Below, piece after piece: positions 24,756 to 33,275 of a stretch of 52,513 nucleotides of DNA (position 1 is the first letter of the stretch; the number at the start of each line of letters is the position of its first letter). The stretch is taken from NCBI GenBank assembly GCA_945861965.1, contig CAMAWM010000014.1, positions 1-52,513 on the forward strand, in the 5' to 3' direction. Under the pieces are notes generated by a model that saw nothing but the letters and a program-made list of their open reading frames with translations, had not been told where the DNA came from and did no database searches. This stretch comes from Chitinophaga pinensis (lineage in GTDB: Bacteria > Bacteroidota > Bacteroidia > UKL13-3). The position numbers and the translations under genes were made by a program.

Positions 24756-26342
24756 TTATTTTTTCATTGCAAGTTTTACGGCTTCGTACACATTTACAAT
24801 TCCTCCGCTTACACACAAATCGCTTAACAAAACTTTTTCTTTCTTCTTGTCGCTTCCGGGTTTGTACACTTTTTTCTTGTACCGAATGGCCGATTCTAAA
24901 ATAATTTCTTTGGTTTGTTGTGCAGTTAATTCAGGAAAATACGAACGCAAAACAGCAGCAACACCTGCAGTAACAGGAGCAGCCATGCTGGTGCCGTTAA
25001 ACGAAGCGTATTTGTTTTCGGGAATGCACGAGTAAATGTCAACTCCGGGTGCAAAAACATCCACATTTATTTTTCCATAATTACTAAAAACTGCGGTTGT
25101 TGCTTTTTTCTTTTGCCACGATGAAGCGCCAACTTCAATCCAACTCGAATTCAATTCAGTTGAATTTAGGTATCTGTCATTCGGAAAATTTTCTTCTTTA
25201 TCTAAATCTTTTGCATCGTTTCCTGCAGCGTGAATTAACAATACATCTTTGCTTACAGCATATTTCACAGCATCATCCACTGTAGATTTGAAAGGAGAAA
25301 AATCTTTTCCAAAACTCATGTTAATTATTTTCGCTCCATTATCCACCGCATAGCGAATGGAATTGGCAATATCTTTATCGCGTTCATCGCCATCCGGAAC
25401 AACGCGTAAAACCATAATTTTCACATTATCTGCAACTCCGTTTATCCCTAAATCGTTATTTCTACTTGCTGCAATAATTCCAGCCACATGCGTTCCGTGA
25501 TCGCCTTTTGGTCCGCTTACATGTGTATTGCCATAATATTTCTCGGTCAAATCATTGTAGTTATCCCCCACTCGACTTCGCGGATCAAAATCAGGATTCA
25601 ATTGGTAGTTAAGCGATTTGTCGTAATGCTCTAATCCACCTTTTATTTCTGCTATTAAATTTTGCACACTGCCTCCTTTGCTCAAAGTATTTGACAAAGT
25701 AGCAATAGCCATAGTTTCAAATTTGTTAGTAGCAGTATAGATTTTAATTTCAGCAAGATTTGGGTTTTCTTTTCCTGTGCTTTTAACAATTTTTAAAACT
25801 GATTCATGCAATTCATTTATAAAATCATAAATCCTTTGCTCGTTTTCTTTTTTACCGAGGTAAGCTTTTTTAGCTTTTAAATATTTTGACAATTCATCGC
25901 GTTCGTTGTCGCTTTGCAAAGTAGTTGCATCAACAAGGTCATACTTGTTTTTATACATTCGGTAAACGCGGGTAAGTTCCAAATTGTCTTCAACCACATC
26001 CGAATCTTTTCCGCCAATAAAACTCCATCCATTTACATCGTCAATGTATCCGTTTTTATCATCATCTATTCCGTTTCCCAGAATTTCATTTCCGTTCACC
26101 CAAATTACATTTTTTAAATCCTCGTGCGCTACTTCTGTTCCGCCATCAATTACGGCTACAATAACAGGTTTAGATTTTTTATCTTTAAGCAATTCGTTGT
26201 ATGCACGATTTGTACTTACTCCATATACTTTATCTGTTTTCGGATCAAGGTTGAACCAATTTTCAGGTGCTTTTTTTTGTGAAAATGCTACGTTAAATTG
26301 TATTAACAAAGCAGAAATAACAAATGCATGTTTTTTATTCAT
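24756..26342 (-). CDS. Subtilisin-family (S8) secreted protease
   Basis: An exported serine protease of 528 residues. A signal peptide ends near residue 21 (NVAFS). The catalytic triad is complete: Asp66 in VIDGGTEVAHEDL, His282 in GDHGTHVAGII and Ser452 in NGTSMAAPV; the oxyanion Asn is in HAAGNDA (375). Between Asp66 and His282 there are about 215 residues, far more than the roughly 35 of simple subtilisins. This part begins with a Ca-binding-like GIDDDKNGYIDDVNGW and continues with a charged helical insert. I see no T9SS sorting domain at the C-terminus, which ends VYEAVKLAMKK. The native substrate is unknown. Confidence 0.93.
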   Translation of the reverse strand: MNKKHAFVISALLIQFNVAFSQKKAPENWFNLDPKTDKVYGVSTNRAYNELLKDKKSKPVIVAVIDGGTEVAHEDLKNVIWVNGNEILGNGIDDDKNGYIDDVNGWSFIGGKDSDVVEDNLELTRVYRMYKNKYDLVDATTLQSDNERDELSKYLKAKKAYLGKKENEQRIYDFINELHESVLKIVKSTGKENPNLAEIKIYTATNKFETMAIATLSNTLSKGGSVQNLIAEIKGGLEHYDKSLNYQLNPDFDPRSRVGDNYNDLTEKYYGNTHVSGPKGDHGTHVAGIIAASRNNDLGINGVADNVKIMVLRVVPDGDERDKDIANSIRYAVDNGAKIINMSFGKDFSPFKSTVDDAVKYAVSKDVLLIHAAGNDAKDLDKEENFPNDRYLNSTELNSSWIEVGASSWQKKKATTAVFSNYGKINVDVFAPGVDIYSCIPENKYASFNGTSMAAPVTAGVAAVLRSYFPELTAQQTKEIILESAIRYKKKVYKPGSDKKKEKVLLSDLCVSGGIVNVYEAVKLAMKK

Positions 26343-26398
26343 AGTTTTAAATTATTTTTTTTGGCAAATTAGTAATTTGAGTTTTTTAAACAATATTT

Positions 26399-28432
26399 TC
26401 AAGCTGTAACTTTATTTTTTATCAAAAGCAAAGCCATTTCCATTGCTATAAAAAACAATGCTGCTATAACAAACCATCGCCATAATTGAATTCCATTTTC
26501 TTCCGCCTCAATTCGTTTTTGTAATTCTATTAGGTTGCCCTCCGAAAAATTAATTTTAGCGTTGATTGATAGTTTCTGCAACTCATCTTTTGTAAGTAAC
26601 TTTGAGTCTGATTCTGATCGAGGATAATTCATCGCAATTGCTGCCATCACATTTTTATTCTTATTTTTTACTTCGTAAACTCCTGCATCAGTAATTGAAT
26701 TCAGTGGCAGAAAACTTTTTCCGAAATTATTTCCAGCTTCAATTATCACATCTGTTTTTTCATTTACAACATGCAATAAATTTTCGTTTTCATTTAATTC
26801 AATGGAAGCCGAAGTGTTATAACCAATGGTATGATACACAATTTCTGATTTTTTATTTGCCATTGGCATTCGCAAAACAAACGGAACAAACAAGGCATGC
26901 TGTTGAAAATTGCTCCATTCGTTTTGCAAAGGAGTTGCTATGGAGTAAACGCAGCCTTTCATATAATTTGACTTGAAAACAAATGAATTTCCATTGTTTA
27001 ATTTCAATATTGAATTTCCACGAATGGCATTTGAAATTTGCAATTCATACAATTTATTTATGTATGGCAAGTCAACAGAATTTGGTAATTTACTAAACAC
27101 ATTTTGGAACAACTCGTCTTTCAAATTAATTTCATTGACTTGAACTTTTTGTACAATTTGATTTCCGAAATTTGCAGCAAATAAGGATTGGATAAATTCA
27201 TTCAACTTATTTATATTCTCACTTTCTGTTGGCGGAATAACGAATATGTTTCCACCTTCTTCAACATATTTTTTTAATTCTTGCTGAAAACCTGAAGACA
27301 ATTCAGACAACTCATTCAGTACGATTAAACTTTGCTTTGCAATCTTCGAATAGTCAATATTGTTTTGATTTATTTGTGAAATATTAAAAAACTTTTCGCT
27401 TTGAAAAACATTTGTCATAAAACCATTCTGCTGACCAGAATTAATAATTAAAACATCTAAATTAGAATTGGGTTTAAATGCAAAAAATAATTTATCGTCA
27501 AAAGTTACAGGATTGTCAATGATGCTTAATTCTGCTTTTTGCCAATCGTTATTTCCTAATGAAAAATTGATTTCAACATCGGCAAAATCAACCGCATTGC
27601 AACTTATATTTTGCATGGCTTTTTGAACCTTGTTTATTTTCAAAAGCAAAGCAATATCATCCACTTTTTCCGAGCTGTAATTTTTAACTCTTGCCATTAG
27701 TTTTAATGGCGAGTTTGCTTTAATAATGGGCTCAGAAAACCAAACACTATCAATGCTTATATTGTTTTGAAGATTGGGTTCGACAGAAACAAATTGCAAC
27801 TCAATAGTTGAATCTTCTTCCAAATTTTGATTGAATTGTGATGCTTGGAAATCACTAATAATAAACACAGTTTTCTGAGCATCTTTTAAGTTTCCGAATG
27901 CTTGTTTCTGACGCGAAATAATTTCGTTTATTTTTTTGGATTTCGATGAGGTTTTAAGTTCATCCAGAAAAAATAAAAAATCTTTTTTGCTTAACAAGCG
28001 CTGATGTTTTCCTTCAAAATCATTGCTAAGCAATTGAAACAAATCATCCTCGTTATAAAAACTTACAATTTCTCTTGCTCTATTTTTTGCTGTTTCAAAA
28101 AGTTCTCCATCTCTACCTTTCTGATTCATGCTAAAACTATTATCTACAAAAATACTTACCGCTTTTAATCCTTTTAGATTTGTTTTTTCATCAAGCGGAA
28201 TGTAGGGTCTGGCAAAAGCAAAAACCAAAGCTGCCAAAGCAAAAACACGACAAGCCAACACAAGCCACTCGCGAATTGTTCGCTGTTTTTGGTTTTGTTC
28301 GACAACTTGTTTTAGAAAACGAATGTCGCTAAAAACAAATTTTTTGTAATTCCTGAATCTAAATAAATGAATTATTATTGGAATTGAAACGGTTAAAAGT
28401 GCATAAAGAAAAGTGGGATAAATAAATTGCAT
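26399..28432 (-). CDS. BatA/VWA-domain membrane protein
   Basis: A 677-residue inner-membrane protein. The N-terminal BatA element (FIYPTFLYALLTVSIPIIIHLFRFR, shown here only as residues 3-27) places one hydrophobic helix at 5-25 and a second at about 56-76, followed by a von Willebrand A domain with MIDAS residues in VDNSFSMNQKG (Asp97, Ser99, Ser101). A long periplasmic part with a glutamine-amidotransferase-like fold may follow (IVLNELSELSSGFQQELKKY), and a final helix (about 653-672) ends in a short basic tail. BatA-type proteins belong to an uncertain stress-tolerance or moxR-linked system; no MoxR ATPase is in the window, so this is the stand-alone form. Confidence 0.86.
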   Translation of the reverse strand: MQFIYPTFLYALLTVSIPIIIHLFRFRNYKKFVFSDIRFLKQVVEQNQKQRTIREWLVLACRVFALAALVFAFARPYIPLDEKTNLKGLKAVSIFVDNSFSMNQKGRDGELFETAKNRAREIVSFYNEDDLFQLLSNDFEGKHQRLLSKKDFLFFLDELKTSSKSKKINEIISRQKQAFGNLKDAQKTVFIISDFQASQFNQNLEEDSTIELQFVSVEPNLQNNISIDSVWFSEPIIKANSPLKLMARVKNYSSEKVDDIALLLKINKVQKAMQNISCNAVDFADVEINFSLGNNDWQKAELSIIDNPVTFDDKLFFAFKPNSNLDVLIINSGQQNGFMTNVFQSEKFFNISQINQNNIDYSKIAKQSLIVLNELSELSSGFQQELKKYVEEGGNIFVIPPTESENINKLNEFIQSLFAANFGNQIVQKVQVNEINLKDELFQNVFSKLPNSVDLPYINKLYELQISNAIRGNSILKLNNGNSFVFKSNYMKGCVYSIATPLQNEWSNFQQHALFVPFVLRMPMANKKSEIVYHTIGYNTSASIELNENENLLHVVNEKTDVIIEAGNNFGKSFLPLNSITDAGVYEVKNKNKNVMAAIAMNYPRSESDSKLLTKDELQKLSINAKINFSEGNLIELQKRIEAEENGIQLWRWFVIAALFFIAMEMALLLIKNKVTA

Positions 28433-28447
28433 GTGCTTCGAGTATAA

Positions 28448-31366
28448 TTATTTAATTTCAATTTCATCTATAAACAACCACGATGATTCTCCTGCACTTT
28501 CATGCCATGCTGGAAGTTTCCCAAAATTGATTGCTTTAATTTTTATAAAACTCGTTTTTACAGTTTTATCTAAATTAACTTTTATAATATGCATTTGTGC
28601 CGAAGTTTTTTTCTCATCAAAAATTACAGAAACTATTTTTTGTAAAATAAAATTCGCACCATCGTTAGACGAATAAATTTCAATTGTTTTTGGAGGCATA
28701 ATCCATGGACTAATATCTTGTAAACACCCTACGCTTATTTCATTCGTATTTTTGATTTTGTTGAAATTTATCACCGCTTCAAAATCATTTCCCCAGTATC
28801 CTTGCCAATTCCCTTTGCGCCAATTTGTATCTCCTCGAATGCCGTCAATTGAAGCTTCATCGCCACCAGCAGTGTATTGCGGATTGTATTTTGAGTTTAG
28901 TTGAATACTCCAGTTGTGCGGTATTTTATAAAATGATCCAAATGCAGAACTGCTGTTTTTCAAATTTTTTTCGTCCACGATTTTCGCTACAATAGTTGTG
29001 TTTTTATAAATATAAAACGGAGTACGATATTCTGTAAATTCATCTTTGTTTATCTTCATCATAAACTTACAGTTTGATTTGTTTTTAAAAGAAAAATTAG
29101 AAACTATGCTTACAAGCAAACTGTCTTTGAATGAGTGGCTTTTTGTTTCTATAATAGGCATTGGAATATAATTTTCGTCTAATGATTTCAATGGATCATT
29201 TTCATTGAAAGTAAAGGAAGATTCCGCTTTGTTGCTTAAATCAAATTCTAAAATAGTTGTTGAAGGAATTGTGTAATTAAACAAATCAGAATGCTGCAAA
29301 AATGAGTTCAAATGCTTTTGATTATTCAAACGAGTTTCTTTGATATAAAAAGTATTTTCATTTCGCAATGCAGATTTTAATACAAGTTTTGATTCATCTG
29401 AGTTAATTGTAATTTCATTAAAAAGTGGCGTAGATAATTGGTACTGCTTGATGCTAGATCCAGGACAAACGCTATACAAACCCATTGCACTCATCACATA
29501 CCAAGCGCTCATTTGTCCGCAATCTTCATTTCCTGAAAGTCCATCCGGTTTATTTGCGTAAAGTTCGGTCAAAATCTTATTTACAAAAAATTGTGTTTTA
29601 TGAAAGCTGCCCGTGTAATTATACAAATATGCAAAATTGTGGCTGGGCTCGTTTCCATGAGCATATTGACCAATTAATCCTGTAATATCTGCCTGTTGTC
29701 TGCCATCAATTTTTTGTTCAGCGCTAAAAAGATTATCCAATCGTTTTTCAAACAAATTATTTCCACCGTGCGCTTGAATTAATCCTTCCAAATCGTGTGG
29801 CACAAAAAAAGAATATTGCCAAGCATTTGCTTCGGTATAATTTTGATTTACTTCAAATGGATTAAAAGGTTTGTACCAGCCACCATTTTTTCGGGCTCGC
29901 ATAAAACCAGTTTCTTTATCAAAAATATTTTTCCAATAAACAGAAGTAGATTTATTTCCAATTGAATTTTTGATTGAATTTTTAAATGCGTTTACACAAA
30001 ATGCATTGTAACAATACTCCAAATTTTTCGATACGGATTCGTGTTCATCTTCCACACTTAAACATCCTTTGTAATTGAAAACAGGAAGATCTTTATGAAA
30101 ATTTTCACTGGCTTCCGTCATTGCTTTCAATGCTAAATCACAATCGAAATTTTTAATTCCTTTAGCATACGCATCTGCAATTACACTTGCAGCATGATAC
30201 CCAATCATACAATTGGTTTCGTTGCTGCTAAGTTCCCACATGGGCAATCTGCCAACTTGTTTGTACTGCTCTAAAAAAGTTTTAATGAAATCTAAATTCC
30301 GACTGCGTTGCAGTAGGTTTAACAATGGATGCAATGCACGAAAAGTATCCCATAAACTAAATACATTGTAGTAATTAAATCCATCGGTTTTATGAATCAA
30401 AAAATCTCTACCAAGATATCTTCCATCTACATCGTTGTAAATACTTGGATGAATGAAGCAATGATACAATGCCGTATAAAAAATAATTTGTTGTTCAGTA
30501 GTGCCTCCATTAATTTGAATTTTATTCAATTCATAATTCCAAAGCGATTGACAATTTTGTTTTGTATTTTCAAAATTCCAGCCGGGTAATTCGACTTGCA
30601 TATTATTATTTGCACCTTCATTATCTACTGCACTTATTGAGATTTTTACAAAAATAATTTCGCCTTGTTTTGCCTCAAATTCAAATGCAGCTTGTGTTTG
30701 TTGCGTGTCTTTTTTTACAATTTGATTTGAAATAAATTCTTTTGAAAATTCAATTCTGAAATACAAACGTTGGTCAAGTGCCCAAGCCTCACTTCTTCTA
30801 AATCCTTCGATGGTTTTGTTATTGATTATTTTAATTTTTCCATCCAATAATTTATCTCGATGAAGTAAATCCAAAATAAAATTTACTGTTCCACTTTTGT
30901 TAAACGAATATTTATGAAAACCTACTCTTGTTGTTGTTGTAAGTTCAACATCAATATCGTCATCCTTTAAATGAACATTGTAAAATCCAGCTTGTGCTTT
31001 TTCGGTTGAATGTGAAAATTTCGAACTGTAAATTTTGTTGTCAAAACTTGCTTCACCCATCATTGGCATAATTAAAACATCGCCATAATCGCTGCATCCT
31101 GTTCCGCTTAAATGTGTGTGCGAAAATCCATAAATTACCGAATCGCTGTAATGATATCCGCTGCATCCATCCCATCCAGAAAGGCGAGTATCAGGGCTTA
31201 ACTGAACCATTCCAAATGGAGCAACTGCACCCGGAAAAGTGTGTCCGTGTCCGCCTGTTCCGATAAATGGATTTACTATTTTTGAATAATCTGTTTGTGA
31301 AAATAAACAGCTTGGAAATAAAACGAAGAGCAGAATATTTATTTGAATACGTAAACTATTTTTCAT
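28448..31366 (-). CDS. GH92 family alpha-mannosidase
   Basis: Calcium-dependent exo-alpha-mannosidase of glycoside hydrolase family 92 (972 residues from the ATG at 31366). That start gives a signal peptide ending at PSCLFSQ and clears the cmk stop by 31 nt; an upstream ATG (31414) would run into cmk. N-terminal beta-sandwich domain: VNPFIGTGGHGHTFPGAVAPFGMVQLSPD (in parts), GYHYSDSVIYGFSHTHLSGTG. The (alpha/alpha)6 catalytic part has QADITGLIGQYAHGNEPSHN and GNEDCGQMSAWYVMSAMGLY. The C-terminal 150 residues resemble an F5/8 type C (CBM32-like) sugar-binding module (NWRKGNWQGYW, IKIKAINFGKLP). By family knowledge it trims alpha-mannose from N-glycans or mannan. No SusC/D pair or other glycosidase is near. 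Confidence 0.92.
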   Translation of the reverse strand: MKNSLRIQINILLFVLFPSCLFSQTDYSKIVNPFIGTGGHGHTFPGAVAPFGMVQLSPDTRLSGWDGCSGYHYSDSVIYGFSHTHLSGTGCSDYGDVLIMPMMGEASFDNKIYSSKFSHSTEKAQAGFYNVHLKDDDIDVELTTTTRVGFHKYSFNKSGTVNFILDLLHRDKLLDGKIKIINNKTIEGFRRSEAWALDQRLYFRIEFSKEFISNQIVKKDTQQTQAAFEFEAKQGEIIFVKISISAVDNEGANNNMQVELPGWNFENTKQNCQSLWNYELNKIQINGGTTEQQIIFYTALYHCFIHPSIYNDVDGRYLGRDFLIHKTDGFNYYNVFSLWDTFRALHPLLNLLQRSRNLDFIKTFLEQYKQVGRLPMWELSSNETNCMIGYHAASVIADAYAKGIKNFDCDLALKAMTEASENFHKDLPVFNYKGCLSVEDEHESVSKNLEYCYNAFCVNAFKNSIKNSIGNKSTSVYWKNIFDKETGFMRARKNGGWYKPFNPFEVNQNYTEANAWQYSFFVPHDLEGLIQAHGGNNLFEKRLDNLFSAEQKIDGRQQADITGLIGQYAHGNEPSHNFAYLYNYTGSFHKTQFFVNKILTELYANKPDGLSGNEDCGQMSAWYVMSAMGLYSVCPGSSIKQYQLSTPLFNEITINSDESKLVLKSALRNENTFYIKETRLNNQKHLNSFLQHSDLFNYTIPSTTILEFDLSNKAESSFTFNENDPLKSLDENYIPMPIIETKSHSFKDSLLVSIVSNFSFKNKSNCKFMMKINKDEFTEYRTPFYIYKNTTIVAKIVDEKNLKNSSSAFGSFYKIPHNWSIQLNSKYNPQYTAGGDEASIDGIRGDTNWRKGNWQGYWGNDFEAVINFNKIKNTNEISVGCLQDISPWIMPPKTIEIYSSNDGANFILQKIVSVIFDEKKTSAQMHIIKVNLDKTVKTSFIKIKAINFGKLPAWHESAGESSWLFIDEIEIK

Positions 31367-31397
31367 TGAAATAAAAGAGATTTGGTTTTTGTGAATT

Positions 31398-32087
31398 CTA
31401 CGACATCGTTGCATTTTTTTCGTTCAGCAGTTTTAAAACAAATTCCAATTGCTGCTCGCGTGAAAGATTTGTTGTATCTAATTCAATTGCATCCTTAGAT
31501 TTTATTAATGGACTGTCATCTCTCGTACTGTCTATGGAATCTCTTTTTTCTAAATTTGCTAATACTTCCTCAAAAGTAGTTTCTTGGCCTTTACTTTTTA
31601 ATTCATCAAACCTTCGTTGAGCTCTTATTTTAGCATCTGCAGTAACAAATATTTTTATTTCTGCCTGAGGAAAAACGACTGTGCCAATATCTCGTCCATC
31701 CATTACAATTCCTCCTTCTTCTCCCATTTTTTGTTGCTGCTTAACCAAAAATTTCCTAACCTCACTAATGGCACTTACATCACTAACGGCACTTGCTACT
31801 CTTGGATTTACACGAATTTCAATTTCTACATTTTCACCATTCAAAAAAATTTCTTGTAGCTTGTTTTCTAAATTCATTTTAAATGCAATACTTATATCTT
31901 TCAATGATTCTTGAACTAAGTTTAAGTGACGAAATTCAATTTGATTTCTCAAAAAAAACAAAGTTACAGCTCTATACATCGCACCTGAATCAACGTAACG
32001 AAATCCTAAAATAGCTGACAATTCTTTTGCAATTGTGCTTTTTCCGCACGATGAATGTCCGTCAATTGCTATGGTAATTTTTTTCAT
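31398..32087 (-). CDS. cmk: Cytidylate kinase
   Basis: Phosphorylates CMP and dCMP with ATP. It has 229 residues. The P-loop GHSSCGKST is at residues 10-18, AMYRAVTLFFL marks the CMP-binding region, and MDGRDIGTVVFPQAEIKIFV is the signature of the family. RDDSPL contains the lid Arg and Asp residues. It overlaps the end of porQ by 4 nt (ATGA type), so its translation is likely coupled to porQ; this porQ-cmk arrangement is a common one in Bacteroidota. Confidence 0.96.
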   Translation of the reverse strand: MKKITIAIDGHSSCGKSTIAKELSAILGFRYVDSGAMYRAVTLFFLRNQIEFRHLNLVQESLKDISIAFKMNLENKLQEIFLNGENVEIEIRVNPRVASAVSDVSAISEVRKFLVKQQQKMGEEGGIVMDGRDIGTVVFPQAEIKIFVTADAKIRAQRRFDELKSKGQETTFEEVLANLEKRDSIDSTRDDSPLIKSKDAIELDTTNLSREQQLEFVLKLLNEKNATMS

Positions 32088-33130
32088 TTCTTTTTATAAA
32101 ATTCACTCAAATTGGTAACTATCGAAAAATTGTTTGTGGCGTTATCTGCATAAAAAGATGCACTTCCATACGAAAAATGAAACTTGTTAATTTTAATTCC
32201 AAAACCCCAACTAAAACCTGCAAATGTTCTGGTATCTGGCAAGCTTAATTCTCTTCTTCGTAAATTATTATATCCAAAACGCAACATAAAACCAGGACCA
32301 AAAATCACTTCGCTATTGGCAATTAAATGACTCATTGCATAATCTAATATAGTAAATTGTTCAGGAATTATTTGTCCTGTAACCAAATCTGTATTTCCTG
32401 AATTTTTTCCTGAATTTTGATAAAGCAAATTTCCAATATCTTGTAAATTATGTGCAATTAAAGACAATCGCAATGGATTGTGAGCGAACTTTTTTGAGAA
32501 TCCAATTTGAATGTTCATCGGCAAATTTTCAGAATTGTTTTGCGTGTATGAAATTAGTTGTTTTCCCAAATTACTTGCCACAGCAGTAACCATCATCAAA
32601 CTATCTTCGCTTAGCCACGATGCTGCCACATCTGCAGCTAAGCCAAGCGATGTGTACGACTCCATTTCAGAGTAAATTACTTTTGCATTAACACCAATGT
32701 TCCAGTTTTGGTAAATTCGGGACGTGCTGAAATGAAAACAAAAATCGTTGGCCGCAAACGAACCAATAATATTTCCGCTTTCATCTGTTTTGTCAAATAC
32801 ACCATAATTTATATAATGCACTCCTGCCGAAAGTGGTCTAGCTGATTTAGTATTCCAGGCATATCCAAAATATCCCATTCCCATATCAGCAAAATAACGC
32901 AGGTAATTCATTGAAAATTGGTTCTGCATTTTTTTTGTAAGCAGCGAAGGATTAGCAAGTACCAAACTCATGTCGTTATCAGGTGTTACAATTGCACTTC
33001 CGCCTAATGCCGCTATTCGTGCATTGGGATACACATTTAAGAAATTATAAACGGATGTGCCACCAATTTGTGCGTGGCAAATTGTGATGCTCCAAAAACT
33101 AAAAAGTATGCTTTGAACTATTCGTTTCAT
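32084..33130 (-). CDS. porQ: T9SS outer-membrane protein PorQ
   Basis: A 348-residue beta-barrel protein of the FadL-like group, associated with the type IX secretion attachment complex. A signal peptide ends near residue 20 (CHAQ). The starting block YNFLNVYPNARIAALGGSA (about 27-45) is the PorQ form of the element also found in PorV; a PSLL motif follows, and the rest is alternating strand sequence. Established work in Porphyromonas shows PorQ works with PorU, PorV and PorZ to remove and replace the sorting domain of cargo with A-LPS. It overlaps cmk by 4 nt. A divergent promoter region (33131-33275) is shared with the phosphate transporter. Confidence 0.88.
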   Translation of the reverse strand: MKRIVQSILFSFWSITICHAQIGGTSVYNFLNVYPNARIAALGGSAIVTPDNDMSLVLANPSLLTKKMQNQFSMNYLRYFADMGMGYFGYAWNTKSARPLSAGVHYINYGVFDKTDESGNIIGSFAANDFCFHFSTSRIYQNWNIGVNAKVIYSEMESYTSLGLAADVAASWLSEDSLMMVTAVASNLGKQLISYTQNNSENLPMNIQIGFSKKFAHNPLRLSLIAHNLQDIGNLLYQNSGKNSGNTDLVTGQIIPEQFTILDYAMSHLIANSEVIFGPGFMLRFGYNNLRRRELSLPDTRTFAGFSWGFGIKINKFHFSYGSASFYADNATNNFSIVTNLSEFYKKK

Positions 33131-33143
33131 TAAAAAATTTGCT

Positions 33144-33174
33144 CAAAAATATTTATTCAACGCAATATTTCAGT
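33144..33174 (-). promoter_or_regulatory. Probable porQ-cmk promoter
   Basis: On the minus strand ACTG (33174-33171) and TATTTTTG (33151-33144) are separated by 19 nt. The -7 element matches the Bacteroidota consensus exactly; the -33 element has one mismatch. It ends 13 nt before the porQ start at 33130. Confidence 0.5.
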
Positions 33175-33220
33175 TAATATTTCAGTAACAATGTAAAAAA
33201 TCGATTAACAATAACTTAAT

Positions 33221-33251
33221 GTTGCAATGTTTAGGTCATAAATTACATTCG
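33221..33251 (+). promoter_or_regulatory. Probable promoter of the phosphate transporter gene
   Basis: GTTG at 33221-33224 and TACATTCG at 33244-33251 with a 19-nt spacer resemble the -33/-7 elements with one mismatch each. The -7 element ends 24 nt before the ATG at 33276. The pair stands back to back with the porQ promoter in the same gap. Confidence 0.55.
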
Positions 33252-33275
33252 CCAAATTAATAAAAAGAAAAAAAT

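Noticed and set aside
31367-31414. Upstream ATG for the GH92 gene overlapping cmk
   Set aside because: The extension is basic and unlike a signal peptide, whereas the ATG at 31366 gives a good one.
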